NCBI GenBank assembly: GCA_947177425.1
Contig: CAMWUN010000029.1
Coordinates: forward strand, 1 to 42,981
DNA: 42,981 nt
Source: an uncultured bacterium
GTDB lineage: Bacteria > Bacillota > Clostridia > Lachnospirales > Lachnospiraceae
Reading direction: 5' to 3'
In this document: one piece after another, positions 34,003 through 42,981 of the stretch
How positions within the stretch are numbered: position 1 is the first letter of the stretch
How the letters are laid out: each line of letters starts with the position of its first letter
Program-made: the position numbers and the translations under genes
The notes under the pieces: generated by a model
Seen by the model: the letters and a program-made list of their open reading frames with translations, nothing else
Databases searched by the model: none
What the model was told of the DNA's origin: nothing

Positions 34003-35691
34003 ATGAAACATTTTAAATTATTGGTAACATCAATGCTGGCAGGCTGTCTCTTTTTTTCTGTTAAAAAGGACTGCCTGGCGGTGCAGTATGACTATAAGCC
34101 CCGGGAAGCGCTTTTGGCGGAAGATCATAAGTCGGATTTTATCAGGCTTGGGGCCCAGAGCAGAAGCTACAAGGTAAAACCAGGCGATACCCTGTGGGGG
34201 ATTTCCAGACAGCTTTTGGGAACTGGTGCGAGATATGAAGAAATTTTGAAGGACAACTGCAGCAGTATTGGGGATGTGTATCATCTGATGCCGGGGGATG
34301 TGCTTACAGTGTCACAAAGCCTTTATATTCCGAAGGACAGATACGACAGGGGAGGGCTTGTGTCGGAAGGCGGATTTCATATTGCATCGCCTGATATGGT
34401 GAAACACAGCCTTTTCCTGACGAACAATCTGAATGAAGGCGATATTTACGGCTCCGATATCAGTATCTATTCTCTGCCAGTCACAAATCAGATGGAGGAA
34501 AATGCGCTTACCGCATCAGAAGAGGACTGGGAAGCGTTTACTGCGGAAGTGATGCGGTGCAGCGAAAACTGCGGCGGCAGGGTATCTAATCTTAAGTTTG
34601 AAAAATATACGGTGGAGAATGGCTGCGATTTATGCGGTTATTCCTTTGATTTTGACGCCGGGGATGAGATTTGGGAATATGTGGCATTCTATCGGCTTGG
34701 GGAACGGAATATGGCGGAAGTCATCGGCAAGCGGGAAAAGGAACCGGGGAAGCCGCAGGATACCCTCCTGATCGATGTGGCCCGCTATATTGCCGCCAGT
34801 TTTGAAGATTTCGGAGGAAGGATTGGCATGGGCTACACAAAGATGGCGGATAATGTAGGCGCCTGGGACTGGAATTATCCAGAACTGCATAATCTGTTTA
34901 CTTCGGCCATGAAAAATTATGTTGTATATGCCGAAAGGCCGGACGAAAATTACCCCAATGACCATGAAATCCTATGGAAGGAGCCAATGTTTGAGCAGGC
35001 AGTCCGCAATGGGCTGACAGAACTCTGGCAGCTTAATGAAGAGGAAAAGGCAGCATTTCTGGAACGGCCGCTGATGGCAAGTGATATGGCGGTTATCAAG
35101 AATATTAACTGTACTTTGTACAATCCGGGGACCCGCCGTGCGGATGAAGATGCCATGGCGGCTGGCGGCCCTGTATTATATTTAACCTGTAACGGACATC
35201 TGGAAAAAATCTATCCGGGAAAAGACAGTATGTTCTCTTATGAGGATTTGGGATCTTTTACAGGAGCAGAAGAACTTGTGATGTCAGGCTGTGAAACGGC
35301 GGATTTTTCCTTTATTGCCAATATGACGCATTTAAAGACGCTTCGCATTAACGCAGGCACAACGGTGGAGGACATAGAGTTTCTCTCGCCGTTAAAGGAA
35401 CTGCGGATGCTCCAACTGGTGGGTGTATACACATACGAAGAAGGGGCGCCGGCAGGATTCCTGAAATTAACCGACTTGTCTGTTCTGGCAAACTGTGGGG
35501 AACTGCGGTACCTCTATCTGTGTACACCCTTAGTGACAGATTTTTCCTTTTTAAATGGCTGCCCGGAAATCTGTACCGTGAACCTTATGGGAGAATGGAA
35601 AGGAAAGGAGCCGTCCATTCCGGATATGAAGCTCCTCCCAAATGCAAGATTTCTGGATTTTTATGGGGAAAATTATCGTTTTGAACCATAA
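34003..35691 (+). CDS. exported LysM and leucine-rich-repeat protein
   Basis: The 562-residue protein has an N-terminal signal. LAGC (cysteine 15) resembles a lipobox, and CLA-VQ further on resembles an ordinary signal peptidase site, so lipoprotein or secreted forms are both possible. A LysM domain follows (~50-100, YKVKPGDTLWGISRQLLG to MPGDVLTV), which binds peptidoglycan. The middle (~110-380) is not recognised. The end (~410-560) shows leucine-rich repeats of the pattern LKTLRINA...LRMLQLVG...LRYLYLCT. A wall-anchored binding or scaffold role is likely. The ATG at 34003 follows GTGAGGAGGA. It lies 161 bases before the giant FN3-YD gene. Confidence 0.8.
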   Translation: MKHFKLLVTSMLAGCLFFSVKKDCLAVQYDYKPREALLAEDHKSDFIRLGAQSRSYKVKPGDTLWGISRQLLGTGARYEEILKDNCSSIGDVYHLMPGDVLTVSQSLYIPKDRYDRGGLVSEGGFHIASPDMVKHSLFLTNNLNEGDIYGSDISIYSLPVTNQMEENALTASEEDWEAFTAEVMRCSENCGGRVSNLKFEKYTVENGCDLCGYSFDFDAGDEIWEYVAFYRLGERNMAEVIGKREKEPGKPQDTLLIDVARYIAASFEDFGGRIGMGYTKMADNVGAWDWNYPELHNLFTSAMKNYVVYAERPDENYPNDHEILWKEPMFEQAVRNGLTELWQLNEEEKAAFLERPLMASDMAVIKNINCTLYNPGTRRADEDAMAAGGPVLYLTCNGHLEKIYPGKDSMFSYEDLGSFTGAEELVMSGCETADFSFIANMTHLKTLRINAGTTVEDIEFLSPLKELRMLQLVGVYTYEEGAPAGFLKLTDLSVLANCGELRYLYLCTPLVTDFSFLNGCPEICTVNLMGEWKGKEPSIPDMKLLPNARFLDFYGENYRFEP

Positions 35692-35810
35692 CGCGGACAG
35701 GATTTCGTTATACTTTTGCATGAAGATGCGTTCTGAACGGGCGCGGATACAGTACTTTGGCGGAAAAATATTTATTTTGAAAGTTTACATTTAACCTTTA
35801 TTTTCCTTTT

Positions 35811-35827
35811 TATAATATAGCCGGCTA
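35811..35827 (+). promoter_or_regulatory. -10 element with adjoining palindrome before the giant FN3-YD gene
   Basis: A perfect TATAAT (35811-35816) is followed at 35818-35827 by the ten-base palindrome TAGCCGGCTA, which would cover the start point. No good -35 lies 16-18 bases upstream; TTTACA is at 35784, 21 bases away. It could be an activated promoter. Confidence 0.45.
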
Positions 35828-35852
35828 AAAAATAGAAAGGAAAATAGAGGAT

Positions 35853-38800
35853 ATGGAACAATTAAATTTAAAAATAACATTAAATGATAACGGCTCTATT
35901 ACGGCAGCATGGTCTCCGATTACCAATGCGACAAGGTATAGTCTGCTGGTATCCATACCGGGAGTGGGTTATGCAATTTGTAATGAGCAGAAACTGACAG
36001 TTACTTCCTATACAACTAAGCCCAATCTTGAGGCTAATAAAATATATCAAGTGGTGCTTGCCGCATATGGCGAGGGATATAGCGTACTGACATCTGAAGG
36101 AAAAAAACAGTTGATTCCGTCTGACTTTTACAGACGCATTCCGCTGCAGGTTCCGAAAAACATAAAAGCACATGCAAATCCAACATCCATAGAAATAAGC
36201 TTTGATAAAACAGACCATGCGGAAGGGTACGATGTCCGGTTTGATAATAACGTATATAGTGTAACCGGGTGGGGAGCAAGAATTACTAAAACCATATATA
36301 ATCTAAAACCCCAGACAAGCCATACCTATGCAGTACGGTCAAAGGATTCGGTTAAAACAAGTGAATACAGCGCGACTCAGACTGTCATAACGCCGGCCAT
36401 AAAACCATCTGTACCGCACACAACCAAAAAAACAGTCACAGAAAACTCCGCCACCATAAGCTGGGCGGCAGTAAGCGGTGCGACAAGTTATGATGTCCGG
36501 TTGAATGGCAGCGTCCAGAATGTAACCGGGACATCAAAGACTTTTACAGGTTTATCGCCGGCTGCGGAATATACTTATCAAATCCGGGCCAGAACCGCAG
36601 GCGGAGTTGGAGACTACGGGCCGGAACAGACATTCAGAACTCCTCCCGGCGCCCCTGCGGGAGCTAAAGCATCTTCACAGGAGGATTCTGTCACTATAAA
36701 CTGGAATGTGGCCAGAGGAGCCGACAGTTATGATGTATTATGTAACGGAAAGGTTTATCATGCGGCGAAACCGCCTGTAACTATCGGCGGCCTGTCGCCG
36801 AACACAAGCTACTCTTATAAGGTGCGTTCAAATAATGCAGACGGTTCCAGCTCTTACAGCGCTGAAAAGAAGATAAAGACATCGCCCATGCCGCCGGAAG
36901 CGTCAAAAGTAAAGGCGACAGCGTCCAAAAATTCTGTCACTATAAGCTGGGGAAAAGTGGCAGGAGCAAACAGTTATGATGTCAGATTTGACAATAGCAT
37001 TTATCATGTAAGTGGAACCTCTAAAGTATTCAGCGGACTGTCTTCCGGTAAAAGCTATGCGTACGCAGTGAGTGCGCGCAATAGTGACGGTTCCAGTACA
37101 TTTACAGACGTAAAGACAATCACTACGACTCCCGAAATACCGCCGGTACCCCAGAACGTCAAAGTTGAAGTGTCGGCAGAATCTGCTGTGGTAAGCTGGG
37201 ATGGCGTAAGCAGGGCAGATGGTTATGAGGTGAAGTTTGGGGACAAGGTTTATGAAACCACGAGCACATCACTGACAATCACTGGACTGCTTCCTGATAA
37301 AAGTTATTCCTGCACAGTCCGGGCAAAAAATGCCGGAGGAAGCAGCGCCTATACTGCTTCCAAATCAGTCAGGACATTAAAAAAAGTGCCGGCAGTTCCG
37401 TCTGGCGTGGCTGCTTCGGCGACCGGGAATTCCGTAACGGTAAGCTGGAACACGGTATCCGGGGCGTCCAGTTATGACGTGCTGTTTAATAACACCACAT
37501 ACCGGGTGACAAGCGGCACTTCCAGAACCATAATGGGACTGAATTCCGGTACAAGTTATACCTACTGCGTACGTGCAAATAACACAGCAGGTTCCAGCCC
37601 ATACAGCAAAGCCCAGACAATTGCTACCACCCCCAATGCGCCGAAGGTTCCGGCCAATATCAGCGCAAGCGCAACAGAAAACTCTGTCACGGTAAAATGG
37701 ACAGCATCAGCAGGGGCGTCCGGCTACGATGTTAAGCTTGGAGGGAAAATCTACAATGTGACAGGCACATCAACTACGGTTTCGGGACTGTCTGCTGATA
37801 CAAATTACACTTATTGCGTGCAGGCAAAAAATGCAGGAGGCGTCAGCGGATACTCTCCCTCCAAAACAGTCAGGACATTGCTGAAAGTACCTGCAAATGT
37901 CACGGCTTCGGCTGAAACAAATTCTGTCACCATAAGCTGGAGTTCAGTAAGCGGCGCCAGCGGCTATGAGGTTTTGCTGAATAACCAGACCTATAGCGTA
38001 ACGGGTACTTCCAAGACCATAACAGGGCTTGCACCCGGGACGAATTACACCTACTGCGTCCGGGCAAAAAATTATTCGGGGACCAGTGCCTATTCTGCGT
38101 CAAAACAGATTGCCACAAAACCTGCTCTTCCTGCTGTTCCGGCTAATGTTACCGCCGTTCCAAATTTATCGGCAAAATCTGTTACTGTGAGCTGGAGTGC
38201 GGTGGGTGGGGCAAACAATTACGAACTCTTGTTTAATAACCAGACTTACCGTGTAACCGGGACTTCCAAGACAGTTACAGGACTTACCACCAATATATAT
38301 TACTCCTATCAGGTACGCGCCCAGAATGGGGCTGGCAGAAGCGCCTACTCCGCTGCAAAAACAGTAGCCATCATTCCTGTGGCAAAACCCGCTGTACCGG
38401 GCGGCATAACGGCTGTGGCAACCTCAAATTCCATTACAATATCCTGGAGGGCGGAGCCGAAAGCTGGCGGGTATGATATCCTGTTTAACAAACGTGTTTA
38501 CAGCGTAAATGATACGACTAAAACATTTACCGGACTGTCGCCAAACACAAACTATACCTATCAGATACGTACCAGAAATGCGGCGGGTACAAGCGCCTAT
38601 TCGACTACTTATTCAATAAAGACGAAGATGGCTCCCCCGGCCGTACCTGCTAATATAAAAGCAACGGCTGCCAGCAATTCTGTTACCGTAAGCTGGAATA
38701 CAAACAGGACAGTTATCAGCTATAATGTCCAGTTTAATGGAAAAGTGTACAGCACGTCGAGCACATCAATAACTTTCAGCAGCCTTACGCCGGGCACAAC

Positions 38801-39110
38801 ATATGATTATGCAGTCCAGGCAAAAAATATTGACGGCTATGGGGCTTATTCTGCAGTTCAGACAATCCGGACACTGGTGGACAAACCGTCTGTACCGAAG
38901 AACGTAAGCGCCGTTTCTTCCTTAAGCGGTGTCACCATAAGCTGGGATGCGGTGAGCGGGGCGGATAATTATGATGTACAATTTGACGGACAGGCCAGTC
39001 GTGTGGCAGAAAACCAGTACAAAATATACTTTGATCTGCAGCCGGGTACAGAGCATACCTATTGTGTCAGGGCCAATAACGAGGGCGGTTCAAGTGCATA
39101 CAGCACGCTG
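35853..39110 (+). repeat. array of about 13 FN3-like coding repeats
   Basis: Units begin near 35853, 36150, 36405, 36650, 36890, 37137, 37386, 37640, 37887, 38126, 38385, 38640 and 38880, a period of about 245 bases (82 residues). The first two are the most divergent. The later ones share a Gly/Ser-rich loop (GGSSAYSA type) and a Pro-rich join. The units are similar but not identical, which suggests older duplication rather than recent expansion. Confidence 0.8.
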
Positions 39111-42100
39111 GGAAGGATTAAGACGAAGACAAGCCGGCAAAGCTGCCTCCCGGAAGGAAAATGGCATAAGACCTATCCGGACGGAAGAATTGCCCATTTG
39201 GGACTTGACCCTGTAAATGTTCTGAACGGAGCATTTTTGTGGGACTATACGTTCCTTAAGGATTATGGGAAAGATAATCTGCATTTTACCCTTATGTACG
39301 ACTCCCAGAGAGAGGGCTGCTCCAAAATTCTGGGAAGAGGCTGGTCCCATGCTTTCAACTATCTTCTGTATAAGGACAATATCTATACCTATTTCAGCAC
39401 GCCGTACGGGGAAGTAGTTCCTTTCCGGAAGGAAAAAGACGGAAGCAGCTTCCTGCCGGAGGAAGGCATCCGGTCAGTTTATGCAATGGAGCAGGCAGAA
39501 GACGGCGCGTACTGGGTAAAGAAGTCTGACGGAACCGCATATGTATTTGACCGCAATTTGTCCCCTGACAAAATTATGGAGGGAGAGCTTGTCAGCTATC
39601 AGTTCCATACAGATGCGGATGGACGGATTGTAGGGATTGAAGGAAGACACGGCGGGAGTCTGGTATTAACCTATGCAGGCGGGCACATTGCAAGTGCGGC
39701 GGATTTGATGGGGAACACTGTCAGGTTCAGTTACGAGAAAGACTATCTTATTTCCGCCACAGACTGCGGGGGAAACAGCATAGCCTTTACCTACGATGAT
39801 GACGGACGGCTGTCAGAAATTACTGATTTTTCCGGAGAAAAATATCTGACCAACTGGTATGATATTTACGGAAAAGTAATTGCACAGAACATAGCCGGAA
39901 GAGGAAACAGTAAAGCCTCCTACGATACCGTAAACAGAGTGACGGCCTTTACCGATGAAGCGGGAAATCAGACAAAGTATTATTACAATGAGGATTCCGT
40001 CATTACCTGCGTGGAACTTGGCGCCCATGCCATTTCGAGCAGTTACAATGAAAACGGGCAGGTAACACAGCAGACCGACCTTCTTAATAATACCACGAAG
40101 ATGCTGTATGATAATCTGGGGCGCATGACACAGGTGATTTATCCCGACGGGACGGATGAACAGATATCCTATAATGACAGGAGTTATCCGGTCAGAATCG
40201 TGAACCGTGACGGTGGGGAGAGCCTGTACGAATATGACAGCAGGAATAACCTGATTTCTGCCCGGGATGAGCGGGGCAATCAGTGTACCTATGTTTATGA
40301 TGAAAATGATAATCTGACTTCTTATACAGACAAAGAGGGAAATGTATGGACTTATGCTTATGATGAAAATCATCATTTAAGCAGTGCGGCAGATCCGGAA
40401 GGAAACGCTTATACATACAGCCATGATAAACTTGGCAGGCTGAATTCCTACACATCGCCCACAGGCAGCACGGTTTCTTACCAGTATTCCAGTACCGGCA
40501 ATCTGCTTTCGGTTACGGACGCAGACGGCAGTATATTATTTGAATATGATAAAAATGGAAACCGCACCAGCGTTACAGACAGAAACGGGAACAGCCAGCG
40601 TCTGGAATACAATGAGATGGGGCAGGTGTCCCTTGTCACGGATTTCATGGGCAAAGAATACCGCTTTGAATATGATGAAAGAGGAAATCTTGTCAAAGAA
40701 ACAGATCCCTTAAACTTCCACGTAAGCTATACCTATGACGCCATGGGAAACAGGATATCCGGCACGGATAAAAACGGCGCCGTTACCAGTTATACCTTCA
40801 ACAGCGTCAATCAGTTGACAGAAGTAAGGGATGCGGCAGGAGGAACGGTAAAGTACACCTATGACACCATGGGGCAGGTGAAAACCGTTACAGATCCTCT
40901 GGAGCATCCGACAGCATACACTTACGACAATGCAGGGCGCATGACCGGCATTACCGACGCATTGGGGTACAGCACAGCCTATACTTACGACCAGGCAGGA
41001 AACCTCCTTACCAGAACCGATGAAGACGGCGTTGTTACGAAGTATTCTTATGACAAAGAAAACAGACTGCTTTCTATAAAGACTGACGCAGGAATTACCA
41101 GCTTTACTTATGATAAGCTTGGAAGAGTGGTTTCCGTGACAGACGCGGAAGAACAGAAGGAGCAGCGTGCATATGACGGAGACGGGAATCTCACGTCAGC
41201 AACGGACAAAGACGGTAATCAGACCACATATACCTATCACACATCCGGCCGCCTTGCCGAAAAGACGGATCCGGACGGCGGAAAAACAGCCTATGCGTAT
41301 GATTCCAACGGCAACTGTATTAAAGTGACGGATGCAGAAGGAAATATATATTCCTATGAGTATGATGGGGACAACCGACTGGTTAAAGTAACCAATCCGC
41401 TAGAGCAGGAGACAGCATATGCCTATGATGACAGGGGACAGCTTATTTCCATTACCGATGCCAAAGGCGGCGAAACTACGTTTGCATATGACGGCAATGG
41501 CAATCTTACCAGAAAAACCAATCCCCTGGGCGGCGCAAAGTCTTATATTTACGATGTTCTGAATCGCCTTGCGCAAAGCACCGATGAAGAAGGGAATACC
41601 TGCACCTATACCTATGATGCGGCTGGAAACAGGACATCCTATACGGATGCAAATGGGAATAAATGGACCTACACCTATGATGCCCGGAACCGTTTAATCA
41701 GCGTGGCAGGCCAGGACGACGGCAGTCTGACTTATGCCTATACCGGCACGGGAAGGATTGCAAAGGTAACGGATCAGGAAGGCGCCGAAACAGATTATCA
41801 GTACGATTCCATGGGAAGACTTATCCGGATGTCCGATGGTCTGGAGAACAGTCTGACATTTACCTATGACCGTCTGGGCAGAATGCTGACACAGACAGAC
41901 GCCAATGGAAATACGACAGAGTTTACTTATTCCCCTGCCGGGAATCTGATTAAGGTCAAAGACGCAGAGGAGGGCGAAACGCTTTACACCTATAACGGCG
42001 CAGGCCAGGTGCTTACCGTAACAGATCCTCTTGGAAATACAGTTTCCTATGAATATGATGCGCTGGGACATGTAACCACGGTGACAGATCCCATGGGCGG

Positions 42101-42981
42101 AAAGATTTCCCTTACCTACACGGCAGACGGGCAGATTGCAACAGTGACAGACCCGGAAGGCAGTGTGACAGAGTACGCCTATGATGCCTGCGGCAATCTG
42201 ATGCAGACAGTCAATCCGCTGGGCGTTACCACTTTGTATGAATACGACGCCATGAATAACCGGATAAAGGAATGCCTGTCGGACTCCGGTGAACAGACCT
42301 GTATCACGCTCTATCAGTATGATAAAAAAGGGCGGAGGATCAAGGAAATCAATCCGGCGCTGGAGGAAAAAGTCTATACCTATGACGGCAACGGCAACCT
42401 TTCCTCCATGACAGATGAAGATAATAATAAGACCACAGTGAGCTATGACCTCAACAATAAGCCGGTGCATATGGCTTACAGCGACGGGAAAGAAGCATCA
42501 TTCCGGTACAATAAACGCGGGGAACTGGTGGAAATCAGTGACTGGAACGGCATTACGTCCATGGAACATGATGAGGTGGGAAGGCTTACAAAAGTAACTG
42601 ATCCTGACAGCCGGATGGTATGCTACAGCTATGACGGGGCCGGAAACATTACGGGCATCACCTATCCCGACGGCAGTGTGGTAAACTATGCCTATGATAA
42701 AAATAACCGCATGACGGAAGCCGCGGACAAAGACGGCAAGGCCGTCTGGTACACATATGATGGGGCAGGGCGTGTTGTTTCCCGGTGCCAGCCGGACAGT
42801 ACAGTCAGTTATGCCTATAACGCCAAGGGCCTTCCTGTACAGATAACACACAGGCTGGCGGACACGGATTTTCTTAAGGAAACTCTTTCCTATGACAAGG
42901 CAGGACGGATGACCGGACTGGAGAGTGTGGGAGAAAATCTGGCAATTGCAGGAAGCATGTCCTATGCCTATGACGGGGCCG
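35853..42981 (+). CDS. giant FN3-repeat and Rhs/YD-repeat protein, partial (runs off the window)
   Basis: From the ATG at 35853 the frame stays open to the last base, at least 2376 residues; I spot-checked it at many points. Residues 1-~1080 hold about 13 fibronectin-III-like units with the mark SVTISW...YDVxFNN...TGTSKT. Around 1090-1240 is an Rhs-type entry region (LGRGWSHAFNYLLY). From ~1250 on come dozens of YD repeats such as YDAAGNRTSYTDANGN. Such shells usually enclose a C-terminal toxin, which is beyond the window. An in-frame TAA at 35826 excludes an upstream extension, and the N terminus (MEQLNLKITLNDNGSITAAW) is not a signal peptide. GAAAGGAAAATAGAGGAT gives a good ribosome site. 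Confidence 0.88.
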   Translation, partial: MEQLNLKITLNDNGSITAAWSPITNATRYSLLVSIPGVGYAICNEQKLTVTSYTTKPNLEANKIYQVVLAAYGEGYSVLTSEGKKQLIPSDFYRRIPLQVPKNIKAHANPTSIEISFDKTDHAEGYDVRFDNNVYSVTGWGARITKTIYNLKPQTSHTYAVRSKDSVKTSEYSATQTVITPAIKPSVPHTTKKTVTENSATISWAAVSGATSYDVRLNGSVQNVTGTSKTFTGLSPAAEYTYQIRARTAGGVGDYGPEQTFRTPPGAPAGAKASSQEDSVTINWNVARGADSYDVLCNGKVYHAAKPPVTIGGLSPNTSYSYKVRSNNADGSSSYSAEKKIKTSPMPPEASKVKATASKNSVTISWGKVAGANSYDVRFDNSIYHVSGTSKVFSGLSSGKSYAYAVSARNSDGSSTFTDVKTITTTPEIPPVPQNVKVEVSAESAVVSWDGVSRADGYEVKFGDKVYETTSTSLTITGLLPDKSYSCTVRAKNAGGSSAYTASKSVRTLKKVPAVPSGVAASATGNSVTVSWNTVSGASSYDVLFNNTTYRVTSGTSRTIMGLNSGTSYTYCVRANNTAGSSPYSKAQTIATTPNAPKVPANISASATENSVTVKWTASAGASGYDVKLGGKIYNVTGTSTTVSGLSADTNYTYCVQAKNAGGVSGYSPSKTVRTLLKVPANVTASAETNSVTISWSSVSGASGYEVLLNNQTYSVTGTSKTITGLAPGTNYTYCVRAKNYSGTSAYSASKQIATKPALPAVPANVTAVPNLSAKSVTVSWSAVGGANNYELLFNNQTYRVTGTSKTVTGLTTNIYYSYQVRAQNGAGRSAYSAAKTVAIIPVAKPAVPGGITAVATSNSITISWRAEPKAGGYDILFNKRVYSVNDTTKTFTGLSPNTNYTYQIRTRNAAGTSAYSTTYSIKTKMAPPAVPANIKATAASNSVTVSWNTNRTVISYNVQFNGKVYSTSSTSITFSSLTPGTTYDYAVQAKNIDGYGAYSAVQTIRTLVDKPSVPKNVSAVSSLSGVTISWDAVSGADNYDVQFDGQASRVAENQYKIYFDLQPGTEHTYCVRANNEGGSSAYSTLGRIKTKTSRQSCLPEGKWHKTYPDGRIAHLGLDPVNVLNGAFLWDYTFLKDYGKDNLHFTLMYDSQREGCSKILGRGWSHAFNYLLYKDNIYTYFSTPYGEVVPFRKEKDGSSFLPEEGIRSVYAMEQAEDGAYWVKKSDGTAYVFDRNLSPDKIMEGELVSYQFHTDADGRIVGIEGRHGGSLVLTYAGGHIASAADLMGNTVRFSYEKDYLISATDCGGNSIAFTYDDDGRLSEITDFSGEKYLTNWYDIYGKVIAQNIAGRGNSKASYDTVNRVTAFTDEAGNQTKYYYNEDSVITCVELGAHAISSSYNENGQVTQQTDLLNNTTKMLYDNLGRMTQVIYPDGTDEQISYNDRSYPVRIVNRDGGESLYEYDSRNNLISARDERGNQCTYVYDENDNLTSYTDKEGNVWTYAYDENHHLSSAADPEGNAYTYSHDKLGRLNSYTSPTGSTVSYQYSSTGNLLSVTDADGSILFEYDKNGNRTSVTDRNGNSQRLEYNEMGQVSLVTDFMGKEYRFEYDERGNLVKETDPLNFHVSYTYDAMGNRISGTDKNGAVTSYTFNSVNQLTEVRDAAGGTVKYTYDTMGQVKTVTDPLEHPTAYTYDNAGRMTGITDALGYSTAYTYDQAGNLLTRTDEDGVVTKYSYDKENRLLSIKTDAGITSFTYDKLGRVVSVTDAEEQKEQRAYDGDGNLTSATDKDGNQTTYTYHTSGRLAEKTDPDGGKTAYAYDSNGNCIKVTDAEGNIYSYEYDGDNRLVKVTNPLEQETAYAYDDRGQLISITDAKGGETTFAYDGNGNLTRKTNPLGGAKSYIYDVLNRLAQSTDEEGNTCTYTYDAAGNRTSYTDANGNKWTYTYDARNRLISVAGQDDGSLTYAYTGTGRIAKVTDQEGAETDYQYDSMGRLIRMSDGLENSLTFTYDRLGRMLTQTDANGNTTEFTYSPAGNLIKVKDAEEGETLYTYNGAGQVLTVTDPLGNTVSYEYDALGHVTTVTDPMGGKISLTYTADGQIATVTDPEGSVTEYAYDACGNLMQTVNPLGVTTLYEYDAMNNRIKECLSDSGEQTCITLYQYDKKGRRIKEINPALEEKVYTYDGNGNLSSMTDEDNNKTTVSYDLNNKPVHMAYSDGKEASFRYNKRGELVEISDWNGITSMEHDEVGRLTKVTDPDSRMVCYSYDGAGNITGITYPDGSVVNYAYDKNNRMTEAADKDGKAVWYTYDGAGRVVSRCQPDSTVSYAYNAKGLPVQITHRLADTDFLKETLSYDKAGRMTGLESVGENLAIAGSMSYAYDGA
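39590..42981 (+). repeat. YD (Rhs) repeat array
   Basis: About 50 copies of a roughly 21-residue unit (63 bases) with the core YxYDxxGrl...tD..G occur in frame and continue past the end. In known proteins these repeats wind into a hollow beta shell. Minus-strand open frames across this stretch are mirror images of the repeat and are not genes. Confidence 0.85.

Noticed and set aside
39813-42851. Several long minus-strand open frames (for example 39813-40376 and 41694-42470) across the YD region.
   Set aside because: Their repeats mirror the YD period on the other strand, they lack ribosome sites and resemble no family. They are a composition effect of the giant + strand gene.
35853-42981. 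The regular repetition could suggest a CRISPR array or non-coding tandem repeat.
   Set aside because: The periods (about 245 and 63 bases) are in frame, the copies are diverged at the DNA level but conserved as FN3 and YD protein motifs, and there are no identical repeats with unique spacers.

Overview
The window reads as chromosomal DNA from a Bacillota (Clostridia) bacterium, most likely a gut Lachnospiraceae relative. The grounds are strong GGAGG-type ribosome binding sites, moderate GC, Lachnospiraceae-style gene families (AAA-ATPase/PD-(D/E)XK proteins, DUF4867, DUF3795, two MATE pumps, a ROK regulator, a YtrA-type GntR regulator) and Gram-positive rho-independent terminators. I see no rRNA, tRNA, CRISPR array, transposase or phage gene.

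Layout. (1) 1-1394: a ROK-family regulator. (2) 1460-12292: a chemosensory and phosphorelay locus on the + strand. It encodes an Hpt protein, a REC/HD-GYP response regulator, a PAS histidine kinase, a second REC/HD-GYP-like regulator whose metal-binding residues are lost, then CheR, CheB, CheY, CheA, CheW and a chemoreceptor with almost no external domain. No flagellar gene and no CheC, CheD or CheX is present here. A strong terminator hairpin lies inside the locus at 3121-3158. (3) 12315-16580: a divergent signal peptidase II-like protein, a GntR/ABC ATPase/ABC permease operon with overlapping genes and a clear operator, and an AAA/PD-(D/E)XK protein. (4) 16738-20875: carbamate kinase (-), the ATPase and permease of a methionine-type ABC importer without its binding protein, an AraC-type regulator and a cysteine-rich DUF3795 protein. 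(5) 21058-22914: a MATE exporter and its MarR regulator (-), with operator-like palindromes. (6) 23185-28576: a sugar-use cluster (LacI regulator, xylulokinase, DUF4867 protein, L-fucose/arabinose isomerase-like protein) without a transporter. (7) 28678-33941: a second MATE protein, a family 2 glycosidase (-), a YlmH-like S4 protein and an AEC transporter. (8) 34003-42981: an exported LysM/leucine-rich protein, then a giant open reading frame that runs off the window, made of about 13 fibronectin-III-like units followed by an Rhs/YD-repeat shell and starting without a signal peptide.

How it fits together. Region 2 joins a complete core chemotaxis pathway to two-component proteins with one apparently active and one apparently inactive c-di-GMP phosphodiesterase domain. 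The likely output is therefore second-messenger control, or control of something other than flagellar rotation, although flagellar genes could lie elsewhere. Region 6 looks like isomerase plus kinase entry of a pentose or deoxy-sugar into central metabolism under local LacI control. Region 8 is the best candidate for an unusual system: a very large FN3-YD shell protein with no visible export signal, whose C-terminal end (where Rhs/YD proteins usually carry a toxin) lies beyond the window. All family assignments come from reading motifs by eye; no database search was run.
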